A stretch of DNA of 64,000 bases from an uncultured Mycoplasmatota bacterium (GTDB lineage: Bacteria > Bacillota_I > Bacilli_A > RF39 > UBA660), in the NCBI GenBank assembly GCA_900542735.1, contig UQOS01000001.1, forward strand, positions 1 through 64,000. Direction: 5' to 3'. Numbering within the stretch: position 1 is the first letter of the stretch; every line of letters begins with the position of its first letter. The position numbers were made by a program, and so were the translations under genes. The notes beneath the pieces are model-generated. The model made no database searches, was not told where the DNA came from, and worked only from the letters and a program-made list of their open reading frames with translations. This document shows, one piece after another, positions 35,448-43,921 of this stretch.

Positions 35448-36011
35448 ATGAAAAAATCTACTATGATTTTACTTGGCGTTTTAGCAGTTATCGTTATTAT
35501 AATTTCTATGTTAGGAGGAAGCTATAACTCTTTAGTTACAAAGCAAGAACAGGTTGATAAAGAACTTGCTAATATTGATGTTCAACTAGAAAGAAGAGCT
35601 GATTTAATTCCTAATTTAGTTAGCACAGTCAAAGGTTATACTTCACATGAATCTGAAATCATTGATAAAATTACTAGTGCTAGAGAAAATTTATTAAAAG
35701 CAGATAGTGTTAGTGAAAAAAGCACCGCTAATAATGAATTAACTAGTGCCTTAAATGCTTTAATGGTAGTAGTTGAAAATTATCCAGATTTAAAATCTAA
35801 TCAAAACTTCATTCAATTATCTGATGAACTAGCAGGAACAGAAAATAGAATTGCTACTGCTCGTCGTGATTATAATGATAGTGTTACTTCTTATAATACT
35901 TCTATCAAAAAATTTCCTACTAATATTTTAGCCGGTATGTTTGGTTTTGAAAAGAAAGACTATTTTGAAGTAAGTGAAGGTAAAACTGACGTACCTAATG
36001 TGGAATTTTAA
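35448..36011 (+). CDS. lemA: LemA family membrane protein
   Basis: The 187-residue product has an N-terminal membrane helix (about residues 6-24) and a long helical domain with the LemA signature YNSLV.KQEQVDKELANIDVQLERRADLIPNLV. This is the usual length and layout. LemA proteins are envelope proteins of uncertain function, very often paired with a TPM-domain protein, which is the next gene here. Confidence 0.9.
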   Translation: MKKSTMILLGVLAVIVIIISMLGGSYNSLVTKQEQVDKELANIDVQLERRADLIPNLVSTVKGYTSHESEIIDKITSARENLLKADSVSEKSTANNELTSALNALMVVVENYPDLKSNQNFIQLSDELAGTENRIATARRDYNDSVTSYNTSIKKFPTNILAGMFGFEKKDYFEVSEGKTDVPNVEF

Positions 36012-36012
36012 T

Positions 36013-36759
36013 ATGAAAAAGAAATTTTGGTTTCTTTTTTTTCTAATTTGTTTCATTCCTAAAAGTGTTTTTGCTTTAAAAACAGTAGATGCTACTACTA
36101 ACTTTTATGTGAATGATTATGCTAATATTTTAAGTAGTGATACTGAAAAATATATCATGGAACATAGTGTAGCACTAAATGATAAAACTACTGCTCAAAT
36201 AGTAGTAGTTACTGTACCTAGTTTAGATGGAAATAGTTTAGAAGAATATGCTACTACTTTATTTCGTAAATTCGGAATAGGTGATAGCAAGAAAAATAAT
36301 GGATTACTTTTACTACTTGCTTTAGAAGAAAGACAGATGCGAGTAGAAGTAGGGTATGGATTAGAAAGTATTTTACCAGATGGTAAAACAGGAAGATTTC
36401 AAGATACTTATATGATTCCTTATTTTAAGGAAGATAATTTTGATGAAGGAATGTTAAATGGTTATAAAGCTTTCTTTAAGGAAGTTGCTAACTATTATGA
36501 ATATGATGGAGAAATAGATGATGCAATAGAAGAAGATACTTCTGATGATATGGTAGCTCTTATCATTTCTACAATCATACAGATAGGTTTTTGGGTTTTA
36601 TTTATCTATTTATTAACACGAAATAACCGTGGAGGTAGAGGTGGAGTTTACTTTGGTTCTTCTTCGTTTGGTTCTTCCTCATTTGGAGGCTCTTCTAGTA
36701 GCAGCTTTTCAGGTGGAGGAGGTTCTTCTGGTGGAGGAGGTTCCTCAAGAGGATTTTAA
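36013..36759 (+). CDS. TPM-domain (YgcG-like) membrane protein
   Basis: The product is about 248 residues: signal peptide (about 1-20), a TPM/TLP18.3 domain (VNDYANILSSDTEKYI, then AQIVVVTVPSLDG, LEEYATTLFRKFGIGD, GLLLLLALEERQMRVEVGYG), one membrane helix (about 180-200) and a Gly/Ser-rich tail (SSSFSGGGGSSGGGG). These features define the YgcG/Psb32 group that accompanies LemA. The start at 36013 lies one base after the lemA stop; the ribosome binding site is weak, so coupled translation is likely. An upstream in-frame start inside lemA was rejected. Confidence 0.88.
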   Translation: MKKKFWFLFFLICFIPKSVFALKTVDATTNFYVNDYANILSSDTEKYIMEHSVALNDKTTAQIVVVTVPSLDGNSLEEYATTLFRKFGIGDSKKNNGLLLLLALEERQMRVEVGYGLESILPDGKTGRFQDTYMIPYFKEDNFDEGMLNGYKAFFKEVANYYEYDGEIDDAIEEDTSDDMVALIISTIIQIGFWVLFIYLLTRNNRGGRGGVYFGSSSFGSSSFGGSSSSSFSGGGGSSGGGGSSRGF

Positions 36760-36770
36760 TCATAACTATA

Positions 36771-36798
36771 GGAATAAGATGAATTCTTGTTCCTTTTT
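36771..36798 (+). terminator. Terminator of the lemA-TPM operon
   Basis: Nine pairs (GGAATAAGA with TCTTGTTCC, one wobble) around a five-base loop, then T5. Confidence 0.75.
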
Positions 36799-36852
36799 CT
36801 ATTATTTAGGAAAGATAAAAATAAAATATCATATAGTTTAATAGGTGATACA

Positions 36853-37719
36853 ATGGCAAAAAAATATATTTCCTATTTAGGAGTTTTGGTACTTGCTTGT
36901 TTTAGTTTTTATTATACTGATAGAGCAGTTGATATTGTAAAAAGAAATGATCCAATTATGAAAAGTATTTTAGCTCATTCCAAAGATTATACGGTAGATT
37001 CTGTTAATGCTACTATTTCTAATGATGAAATTACTAGTGGTAGAAATGGTAAAAAAGTAAATGTTGATAAAAGTTATCAAAATATGAAAAAGATAGATGA
37101 ATATAATGAATCTATGTTAGTATTTGATGAAGTTATTCCTGATATTACATTACTAAATACTTTTGATAAATATATAGTTGGTGGTAATAAAGATAAAAAT
37201 CAAGTGTCTTTAGTTTTTAAAATTGACGATATTTATTATGTAGATACCATTAATCAAATTTTACTAGATAAGAATGTTTTAGCTACTTTTTTTATGGACG
37301 GAGATGTAGTAGAAAAGAATATGAATCAAGTTTTAGAATTAGTAAGTAATGGTTATGAAATAGAAAATTTAGGTTATGATGGAAATTATACTCTAGATTG
37401 TTTTGGGTGGACTAATAATATGATATCTTCTTTAACTAATAGAGATACTAAATTCTGTTATACAGATTATAAGAATAGTAATGTATTAGATTTATGTAGT
37501 AGTTATAAAATGTATACTGTAAAACCAACAGTTAGTGTTAGTAATTATCCTTTTTCTACTGTAAAAAAAGAATTATCTAGTGGTAGTATTATTAGTTTTA
37601 ATGTAAATGATGTTACTTTAAAAGAACTTCCTAGTATTATTTCTTATATTAAACAAAAGGGATTTGATTTAGTTACATTAGAAGAATTAATTCGTGAAAA
37701 TTTAGTAGACGAGAAATAG
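36853..37719 (+). CDS. Degenerate polysaccharide-deacetylase (NodB)-fold membrane protein
   Basis: The product is about 288 residues with a signal anchor (about 8-22) and a C-terminal domain laid out like NodB deacetylases. VSLVFKIDDIYYVDTI occupies the place of the usual TFDDGP motif, KNVLATFFMDGDVVEKN is the classic second block, and NGYEIENLGYDG stands where EIGNHTxxH should be. The metal-binding His residues of the H-x-x-x-H motif are absent and the first motif keeps only the DD. It is therefore probably non-catalytic, or uses another chemistry. ATG 36853 is used (TAGGTGATA precedes it). Confidence 0.65.
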   Translation: MAKKYISYLGVLVLACFSFYYTDRAVDIVKRNDPIMKSILAHSKDYTVDSVNATISNDEITSGRNGKKVNVDKSYQNMKKIDEYNESMLVFDEVIPDITLLNTFDKYIVGGNKDKNQVSLVFKIDDIYYVDTINQILLDKNVLATFFMDGDVVEKNMNQVLELVSNGYEIENLGYDGNYTLDCFGWTNNMISSLTNRDTKFCYTDYKNSNVLDLCSSYKMYTVKPTVSVSNYPFSTVKKELSSGSIISFNVNDVTLKELPSIISYIKQKGFDLVTLEELIRENLVDEK

Positions 37720-37761
37720 AAAGAGTATTATAATAAAGTGTATTAAGGGAGTTTTAATGAT

Positions 37762-38418
37762 ATGGAAGTAAAATATGAAGAATTAATAAAAAAGATTAAA
37801 GATATTTGTTTTAATGATTTTTATGTAGAAATAAAATACTTATTAGATGATGATAAAAAGAAAATTTTATCATCAATGTATCAATCAGTAGATGATGTTC
37901 AAATAGATTCTTTTAATGAAATTTCATCAAGAAGATGGAAGATTTATGAATATAATGTTAGAAAAAATGATGAACATCATGAAAAGAACTGTTTCTTAGT
38001 ATGCAAAGATGATAGTCCTGTTTTAAAGTTAGAAAACTGTTTTGTGGAAGGTAAGGAATGTAGTTATTTAGATAGTTCTTATATTTCTTATTATAAAGAG
38101 ACACATCATATTCAAAGTAAGATTCATCTTACCTCAATTAGAAAAGATAATTTTGAAGATACTAGTGTGTTATTATTAGATAGTGATGAAGTTTGTCAGA
38201 AAGAATATTATCAAAAAAAATATCACTTTACAATTTTTGGTGATGAAGTGATTTCTCTACAATTAGGAAATGAAATGTTTTTAAATGGAGAAAGTGGTTT
38301 TATATTACGAAGAGATAGTGCTTTAAAATGTATTGGTAAAATTTTTAATAAAATAGATAATGAAATTGATAAGTTAAAAGATGTAGATATTAAAGAATAT
38401 AAAATTAAGAGAAAATAG
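37762..38418 (+). CDS. Hypothetical cytoplasmic protein
   Basis: I do not recognise this 218-residue, acidic and Lys-rich product. It has no membrane segment and no motif I can name; four of its Cys lie between residues 80 and 175. Start ATG 37762 follows GGGAG. It lies 42 bases after the NodB-like gene and may be co-transcribed with it; a terminator follows. Confidence 0.6.
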   Translation: MEVKYEELIKKIKDICFNDFYVEIKYLLDDDKKKILSSMYQSVDDVQIDSFNEISSRRWKIYEYNVRKNDEHHEKNCFLVCKDDSPVLKLENCFVEGKECSYLDSSYISYYKETHHIQSKIHLTSIRKDNFEDTSVLLLDSDEVCQKEYYQKKYHFTIFGDEVISLQLGNEMFLNGESGFILRRDSALKCIGKIFNKIDNEIDKLKDVDIKEYKIKRK

Positions 38419-38441
38419 AGGAGTTGGTCTTCTATTTTTTT
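38415..38441 (+). terminator. Intrinsic terminator
   Basis: ATAGAGGA pairs with TCTTCTAT (one wobble) across GTTGG, ending in T7, and overlaps the stop codon of the hypothetical gene. Confidence 0.75.
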
Positions 38442-38705
38442 GTGAATTTTTACTTGTTTACAAATAAGAAATAATGTATACTTGAAGTGTATAAAAAATA
38501 GGTTACTAAGTATATTAATTAAGGACTATGAGTATTAACTTGTTGTCCTTTTATTATATAGCTATTTTTAATATTTCACATTTCAAAAAAGTATAAAAAT
38601 ATCTTTTGTTTAATTTGTAGAAAGCCTTTATTTTACTAGTTAAAACTCCTATTTTTATGCTTTTTAATTAATATACTTAGAAATTATATTGGTTTATGAT
38701 AAAAA
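38442..38705. other. Intergenic region upstream of the first variable-tail surface protein gene
   Basis: These 264 A+T-rich bases hold no open frame or RNA gene that I recognise. The promoter/operator of the next gene follows at 38706-38734. Confidence 0.5.
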
Positions 38706-38734
38706 TTGACTAGCATTCAAATGAATGCTAAAAT
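38706..38734 (+). promoter_or_regulatory. Promoter with a palindromic operator filling its spacer
   Basis: TTGACT (38706-38711) and TAAAAT (38729-38734) are exactly 17 bases apart. Positions 38711-38730 read TAGCATTCAAATGAATGCTA, an inverted repeat with nine-base arms broken only by the central AA. A dimeric regulator bound here would cover both promoter elements. Confidence 0.7.
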
Positions 38735-38813
38735 GTTAATAGAATAGATGATACTAAAAAGGTAGTACATAAATTCTAAAAAAATAGTAAAGACTAAGCA
38801 GTAGGAGGTCACT

Positions 38814-40775
38814 ATGAAAAATAAGAAGAAACAATTAATTATTACATTAGTAGCTATTATTAGCTTAATAGTAATAACAGTGGGAGTAACTTATGCATTC
38901 TTTAATTATGCAAAAGAAGGAACAACCGATAATACAATACAAACAGGATCTATTACATTTTTGTATACTGAAGTAAATGGAGTAGGAAAAGGAATTTCTT
39001 TAACTGATGCTTATCCAGTGGCAGATAGTATAGGTAAAGTTCAAGTGGGAGAGGGAAAAGTATTTAACTTTAAAGTAACTTCTACTATTTCTATGAATTC
39101 TAGTATTGGTTATCAAGTAACAGCTAGAAAGAAAATAGGTTCTACATTAGATAATGATGCAGTAAAAGTATATCTAACTGAAAATAATGGTACCGAACAA
39201 GAATTATTATTAAGTAAATATTCAGAACTTGATCAAACTGATAGAGTAGACATAAATAAATATACCGAAAAAGTATTGTATGAAGATACAGTACCTGCTA
39301 ACACTTCAAACTATGAAAAGAATTTCAGATTAAGAATGTGGGTTAGTGACGATACAGATTTTACAGATGGCTCTATGAATGATAAAACATTTACACTAAC
39401 AGTAAATGTCTATGCAGATGGTAAAGTAGTAACAGCAGATAATACTTATAAAGAAGCAGTATTAAATGGAACGGACCCAGTTATAACAGATAATTTAATA
39501 CCAGTCGTAATATCAGATATAGGAGTAGTGACGAAAGCTGATACTTCTAAAGAGTGGTATAGTTATGAAAAGAAGAATTGGGCAAATAGTGTAATTTTAA
39601 AAGATGAAAGTGTAGTTTATAAAAATGGAGAAACAATACCTGAATCTAATATTGAATCTTATTTTGTATGGATTCCAAAATATAGTTATCAGTTATTTGA
39701 TTTAGGAAATTATTCTAGTTTAACTTCTATTTCTGATAAGACACAGGAAATTAAGATTAAATTTGGAACAGGTAATACTAGTGATAGTATAAGTGGAGAA
39801 TGTACAACGCCATTTTCTAATAATCAAGGTATAGCAGGATCTAGTGGTAACTGTAAAGTAGGGGATTACATGACGCACCCAGCTTTCTTAGCCTTTGATA
39901 CTTTAGGATTATGGGTAGGAAAGTTTGAAACAGGGTATGAGGGGGCAACCACAACAGCAGGAGCTCAAGTAAATAGTGTGGATACTAGTAAAATCATAAT
40001 AAAACCAAATGTTTATAGTTGGAGAAGTATTACAGTAGGAAATGCATTCAAGAATAGTTATGACTACAAACGTGATTTAGATAGTCATATGATGAAGAAT
40101 ACTGAATGGGGTTCAGTTGCCTACTTACAGCATTCTAAATATGGAAGTGGGGCAAGTGTAAGAATTAATAATAATTCAAGTTATATCACTGGCTATGCTG
40201 CTATAGTTGAACCAACTTTAGGTTATAATGGTGGAACAAGTATAGAGGGGAATAGAATTGAATCCACATCATTAGGACAAGACGGAACCTATACCATAAA
40301 TTATTTAAATCAAAACTCAGTAGTAGCATCCACTACTAATAATTATAGTGGTATTTATGATATGAGTGGTGGAGCATGGGACTATGTAATGGGGTATACA
40401 ACAGGAGCAACAACATTAGGTGGTTTGAGCACTATTACTAGTTTATATTCTAATTTCTTTAATGATAATACTTATTTAAAATATTGGGATAAGTATTCGA
40501 CAACGATACAAGTAAAATATGATAACCGTATTTTGGGAGATGCAACTGGAGAAATGGGGCCTTTTGAATCTAAATTAGATAACAGTAATATTACTAGACT
40601 TATATCTAGTTGGTATAAAAATTATGGTGGTTTTATATTTTCTACTTATCCTTGGTATGTAAGGGGTGGTTATACAGAGCTTGGAACTATATCTGGTAGT
40701 GTTGCCTTTGCTGCTGGTAATGGTAGTGCGTATGCGGACGGTTCTTATCATATTGTCTTAGCACCAACTAAATAA
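38814..40775 (+). CDS. SipW/TasA-like secreted protein with FGE/C-type-lectin-like core and variable C-terminus (paralogue 1)
   Basis: The 653-residue product has a signal segment of the SipW-processed camelysin/TasA kind (helix then TVGVTYAFFNY) and a TasA-like N-terminal beta domain (about 30-205). A core of about 370 residues is shared with the proteins at 45254 and 53267. Core motifs read like a formylglycine-generating-enzyme/C-type-lectin fold: KNTEWGSVAYL, GIYDMSGGAWDYV, a WYVRGG segment and a terminal IVLAP. The last 55 or so residues differ sharply from the paralogues. Surface display and ligand binding are the likely role; FGE catalytic function is not implied. GTAGGAGG precedes the start. 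Confidence 0.72.
   Translation: MKNKKKQLIITLVAIISLIVITVGVTYAFFNYAKEGTTDNTIQTGSITFLYTEVNGVGKGISLTDAYPVADSIGKVQVGEGKVFNFKVTSTISMNSSIGYQVTARKKIGSTLDNDAVKVYLTENNGTEQELLLSKYSELDQTDRVDINKYTEKVLYEDTVPANTSNYEKNFRLRMWVSDDTDFTDGSMNDKTFTLTVNVYADGKVVTADNTYKEAVLNGTDPVITDNLIPVVISDIGVVTKADTSKEWYSYEKKNWANSVILKDESVVYKNGETIPESNIESYFVWIPKYSYQLFDLGNYSSLTSISDKTQEIKIKFGTGNTSDSISGECTTPFSNNQGIAGSSGNCKVGDYMTHPAFLAFDTLGLWVGKFETGYEGATTTAGAQVNSVDTSKIIIKPNVYSWRSITVGNAFKNSYDYKRDLDSHMMKNTEWGSVAYLQHSKYGSGASVRINNNSSYITGYAAIVEPTLGYNGGTSIEGNRIESTSLGQDGTYTINYLNQNSVVASTTNNYSGIYDMSGGAWDYVMGYTTGATTLGGLSTITSLYSNFFNDNTYLKYWDKYSTTIQVKYDNRILGDATGEMGPFESKLDNSNITRLISSWYKNYGGFIFSTYPWYVRGGYTELGTISGSVAFAAGNGSAYADGSYHIVLAPTK
40601..40772 (+). 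other. Candidate DGR-type variable region (paralogue 1)
   Basis: This is the C-terminal segment from SSWYK to IVLAPTK. It aligns with the ends of the two paralogues only at scaffold positions (SSWYK, W..RGG, G...G, IVL.P); the intervening residues differ. My hand count gives about 40% G+C over the last 150 bases, above the surrounding gene. Confidence 0.5.
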
Positions 40776-40785
40776 TTTTATTTAT

Positions 40786-40821
40786 AGTCATAATTATTTT
40801 AGAGAATAGTTGTGGCTTTTT
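40786..40821 (+). terminator. Intrinsic terminator after paralogue 1
   Basis: A 13-pair stem with several wobbles (40786-40798 with 40805-40817), a six-base loop and T5. Confidence 0.6.
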
Positions 40822-40847
40822 CTATTATGAAAAACCTTGATTTTTCC

Positions 40848-40876
40848 TTGTTTCTAATGCTTTTCTATAGTATAAT
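40848..40876 (+). promoter_or_regulatory. Promoter of smc
   Basis: TTGTTT and TATAAT separated by 17 bases; the -10 ends 25 bases before the smc start codon. Confidence 0.65.
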
Positions 40877-40901
40877 TTACTAGTAGAATGGTAGTGATAA
40901 T

Positions 40902-43844
40902 ATGTACTTAAAAGAAATACAAGCATCTGGATTTAAATCATTTGCTGATAAACTAAATATAGTATTAGATGATAATATTACTTGTATTGTTGGTCCTAAT
41001 GGGAGTGGAAAAAGTAATGTTGTTGATGCAGTACGTTGGGTATTAGGAGAACAGTCTGTTAAAAGTTTACGTGGTGATGGTTCTATGACTGATGTTATCT
41101 TTTCCGGTAGTAAAAGTCGTAATAGTTTAAATGTAGCTAGTGTTTGTTTAGTATTTGATAATAGTGATAACTATTTAAAAGTTCCTTATACTGAAGTTTC
41201 TATTAAAAGAAGAGTTTATCGTACAGGAGAAAATGAATATTTTTTAAATGGAGAAAAGTGTAGATTAAAAGATATTACGGATCTATTTATGGATAGTGGT
41301 ATTGGAAAAGAAAGTTTTAACATTATTTCTCAAGGAGAAGTACAGAAAATATTATCGAATTCACCATACGATAGAAGAGTAGTATTTGAAGAAGCAGCTG
41401 AAGTTTTAAAATATAAAAAGAGAAAAGAAGAAGCAATTCGTAAATTAGATAGAACAGATAATAACTTAGATCGTGTAAATGATATTATTAATGAACTTGA
41501 AGTTCAATTAGAACCTTTAAAAGAACAAAGTACCAAAGCAAAAGAATATTTAGAAAATAAAAAGTTACTTGAAAATATTGAAGTTGCTTTAATTGCTTAT
41601 GAAATAGAAAACTTAAATAATGAATATCAGGAATCTAAAAAGAAAATAGAAACTTTACATAGTGAAATTGTTAGCTTATCTACCAATAGTAGTGGAAGTG
41701 ATGCTAAAGTTGATAATGAAAAAGTTAATTTATTAAAATTAGAAAAAGAAATAAATGAGTATAATCAAAAGTTATTAACACTTACTAGACAAGAAGAAAA
41801 ATTAAACGGTGAGAAAAACATTTTAAAAGAAAGAAGTAAATATGATGCATCAGAAATGAAAGTTCATGAAAATATTACTTTCTTAAAAGAAAATGAATTA
41901 AAATTAAAAAATGATATTAGTTTATTGGAGCAAGAAATAAATGTTAATCAGGAAGCACTAAAAGAAAAATTAGAATTTATTCGTAGTTTAGATAGTGAAA
42001 TAAAATCTTTAGAAGAAAAAGAAAATTCTTATTTGAGAGAAGAAAATTTTAAGAAAAAAGATAATTATGATTTAGATAATAAGATTAGTGTTTTAGAAAA
42101 TTTTATTGAAAATGGTGGTAACTTACCTAATAGTATTAAGAGTATTATGAATAACCCTAGATTAAATGGAATTCATGATGTGATTGGTAATTTAGTAGCG
42201 ATAGATTATAAATTTAGTAAAGCTCTTGATATTGCGTTAGGTGCGTCTAAACAATTTTTAGTTGTTGATAATGAAATGTGTGCAAAAGATGCTATTAATT
42301 ATTTAAAAGAGAATAAACTTGGTAGATGTACTTTCTTTCCAATTAATGTTATTAAGCCAAAGACAGTAGACAGTGAAACTTTAAATATTTTAAGAAGTGA
42401 AATGGGTTATATTGATACAGTAGCTAATATGGCAAGTTGTAGTAAAGAGTATAAAAATATTATTTATAATCAACTTGGTAATGTGTTACTAGTAACGGAT
42501 ATTGATGCTGCTAATCGTATTAGTAAGAGAATTAATAATCGCTATAAGATTGTAACAATTGATGGAGAAGTAATTCATGTAGGTGGTTCTATTACTGGTG
42601 GTATTATCAATAATAGTAGAAATATGTTTAGTGATAAACAAGAATTAGAACGACTTAAGAAGCAAAAAAATAGTAATTTTGAAGTAATTCGTGAGTTAGA
42701 AGAAAAAAGTCAAAGTATCTTAAAAGAAAAAGAAAGTATTATTTCTAAAAAAGATGGTATTCAGTCAGAATATATTTTAGAACAGGAAAAAATAAATGGT
42801 AAAAATAATACTTTACTAGAGTATAGAGAAAGATTAGATAGTACTACTAGAGAACTTAATAGCTTATCTCATATAGTAGATTCTTCTATTTCTAAAGAAG
42901 AAGAGAGAATTATGAATGAGTTTTATGATACTCAAAAAGAAAAACAAGAAACAGAGTTAATGTTAAGAGATACTACTAAAAAAAGAGATAATTTAAAAGC
43001 TATGATTGAAGAAATAGAAGCTAAAAATAAGTTAAATAATAGTAATTTAAATAAGAAACAAAATGAATTAAAAGATTTAGAGATTAAAGTAAGTAAAATG
43101 GATGTTAAACTTGATTATTATTTAAATACTTTAAGTGAAGATTATGAACTTACTTTTGAGAAGGCTAAGGAAAAGTATCAGTTAGAAGTTGAAGTAGAAG
43201 AAGCTAGAGTAAAGGTAAATACTTATAAGAATAATATTAAGAAAATTGGTATGGTAAATTTAGCTTCTATTGAAGAATATGATAAGGTTTCTGAGCGTTA
43301 TAATTTCTTAGATGGTCAGAAGAAGGATTTATTAGAAGCAAAAGATACATTACTTGAAATTATATCAGAAATGGACGAAGTTATGAAAGAGGAATTCTTG
43401 AAGACTTTTAAACAGATTCAGGTAGAATTTGAAGGGGTATTTAAGCAGTTATTTGGTGGTGGAAGAGCATCATTAAAATTAACTGATCCTGATAATATTT
43501 TAGAAACTGGTGTTGAAATTATAGCATCTCCTCCAGGTAAAAAATTAACTACTATTAGTTTATTATCTGGTGGTGAAAAGACTCTAACAGCAATTAGTTT
43601 ATTATTCGCAATACTAAATGTTAGACCAATTCCTTTCTGTATTTTTGATGAAGTAGAAGCAGCACTTGATGAAGCTAATGTAGATAATTTTGGAAAATAT
43701 TTAGATCATTATAAAACTAAGACACAATTTTTATTAATTACCCATAAGAAGAAAACAATGGAATATGCTAATACTTTATACGGTATTACGATGCAAGAAT
43801 CTGGAGTTAGTAAATTAGTTAGTGTCAAACTAGAAAATAAATAA
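40902..43844 (+). CDS. smc: Chromosome segregation protein SMC
   Basis: The 980-residue product has the N-terminal ATPase half (GFKSFADK, Walker A VGPNGSGKSN near residue 31), a coiled coil, a hinge (about 395-560, with GGSITGG), a second coiled coil and the C-terminal half. That half carries signature LLSGGEKTL (about 887) and Walker B FCIFDEVEAALDEAN (about 912). It organises and segregates the chromosome with ScpA/ScpB. It is roughly 200 residues shorter than typical bacterial SMCs, mainly in the coiled-coil arms. It is flanked on both sides by the variable-tail surface genes. Confidence 0.97.
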   Translation: MYLKEIQASGFKSFADKLNIVLDDNITCIVGPNGSGKSNVVDAVRWVLGEQSVKSLRGDGSMTDVIFSGSKSRNSLNVASVCLVFDNSDNYLKVPYTEVSIKRRVYRTGENEYFLNGEKCRLKDITDLFMDSGIGKESFNIISQGEVQKILSNSPYDRRVVFEEAAEVLKYKKRKEEAIRKLDRTDNNLDRVNDIINELEVQLEPLKEQSTKAKEYLENKKLLENIEVALIAYEIENLNNEYQESKKKIETLHSEIVSLSTNSSGSDAKVDNEKVNLLKLEKEINEYNQKLLTLTRQEEKLNGEKNILKERSKYDASEMKVHENITFLKENELKLKNDISLLEQEINVNQEALKEKLEFIRSLDSEIKSLEEKENSYLREENFKKKDNYDLDNKISVLENFIENGGNLPNSIKSIMNNPRLNGIHDVIGNLVAIDYKFSKALDIALGASKQFLVVDNEMCAKDAINYLKENKLGRCTFFPINVIKPKTVDSETLNILRSEMGYIDTVANMASCSKEYKNIIYNQLGNVLLVTDIDAANRISKRINNRYKIVTIDGEVIHVGGSITGGIINNSRNMFSDKQELERLKKQKNSNFEVIRELEEKSQSILKEKESIISKKDGIQSEYILEQEKINGKNNTLLEYRERLDSTTRELNSLSHIVDSSISKEEERIMNEFYDTQKEKQETELMLRDTTKKRDNLKAMIEEIEAKNKLNNSNLNKKQNELKDLEIKVSKMDVKLDYYLNTLSEDYELTFEKAKEKYQLEVEVEEARVKVNTYKNNIKKIGMVNLASIEEYDKVSERYNFLDGQKKDLLEAKDTLLEIISEMDEVMKEEFLKTFKQIQVEFEGVFKQLFGGGRASLKLTDPDNILETGVEIIASPPGKKLTTISLLSGGEKTLTAISLLFAILNVRPIPFCIFDEVEAALDEANVDNFGKYLDHYKTKTQFLLITHKKKTMEYANTLYGITMQESGVSKLVSVKLENK

Positions 43845-43868
43845 GCAAGTGAATTTCTTGCTTTTTTT
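43844..43868 (+). terminator. Intrinsic terminator of smc
   Basis: AGCAAG pairs with CTTGCT across seven bases and is followed by T7. Confidence 0.75.
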
Positions 43869-43892
43869 CTGGTGTTTTCATTATAATTTGGG

Positions 43893-43898
43893 TATAAT
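43893..43898 (+). promoter_or_regulatory. -10 element before the SipW-like gene pair
   Basis: TATAAT 24 bases before the start codon at 43922; a second TATAAT lies at 43882. No clear -35. Confidence 0.4.
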
Positions 43899-43921
43899 GT
43901 ATATAAAGGTATGATGATGGT

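Noticed and set aside
39480..40590. Reading the FGE-like core as an active formylglycine-generating enzyme
   Set aside because: Only fold-level motifs (TEW, YDMSG.AW, RGG) are seen. The protein is a secreted SipW/TasA-like surface protein and I see no catalytic Cys pair of that enzyme.
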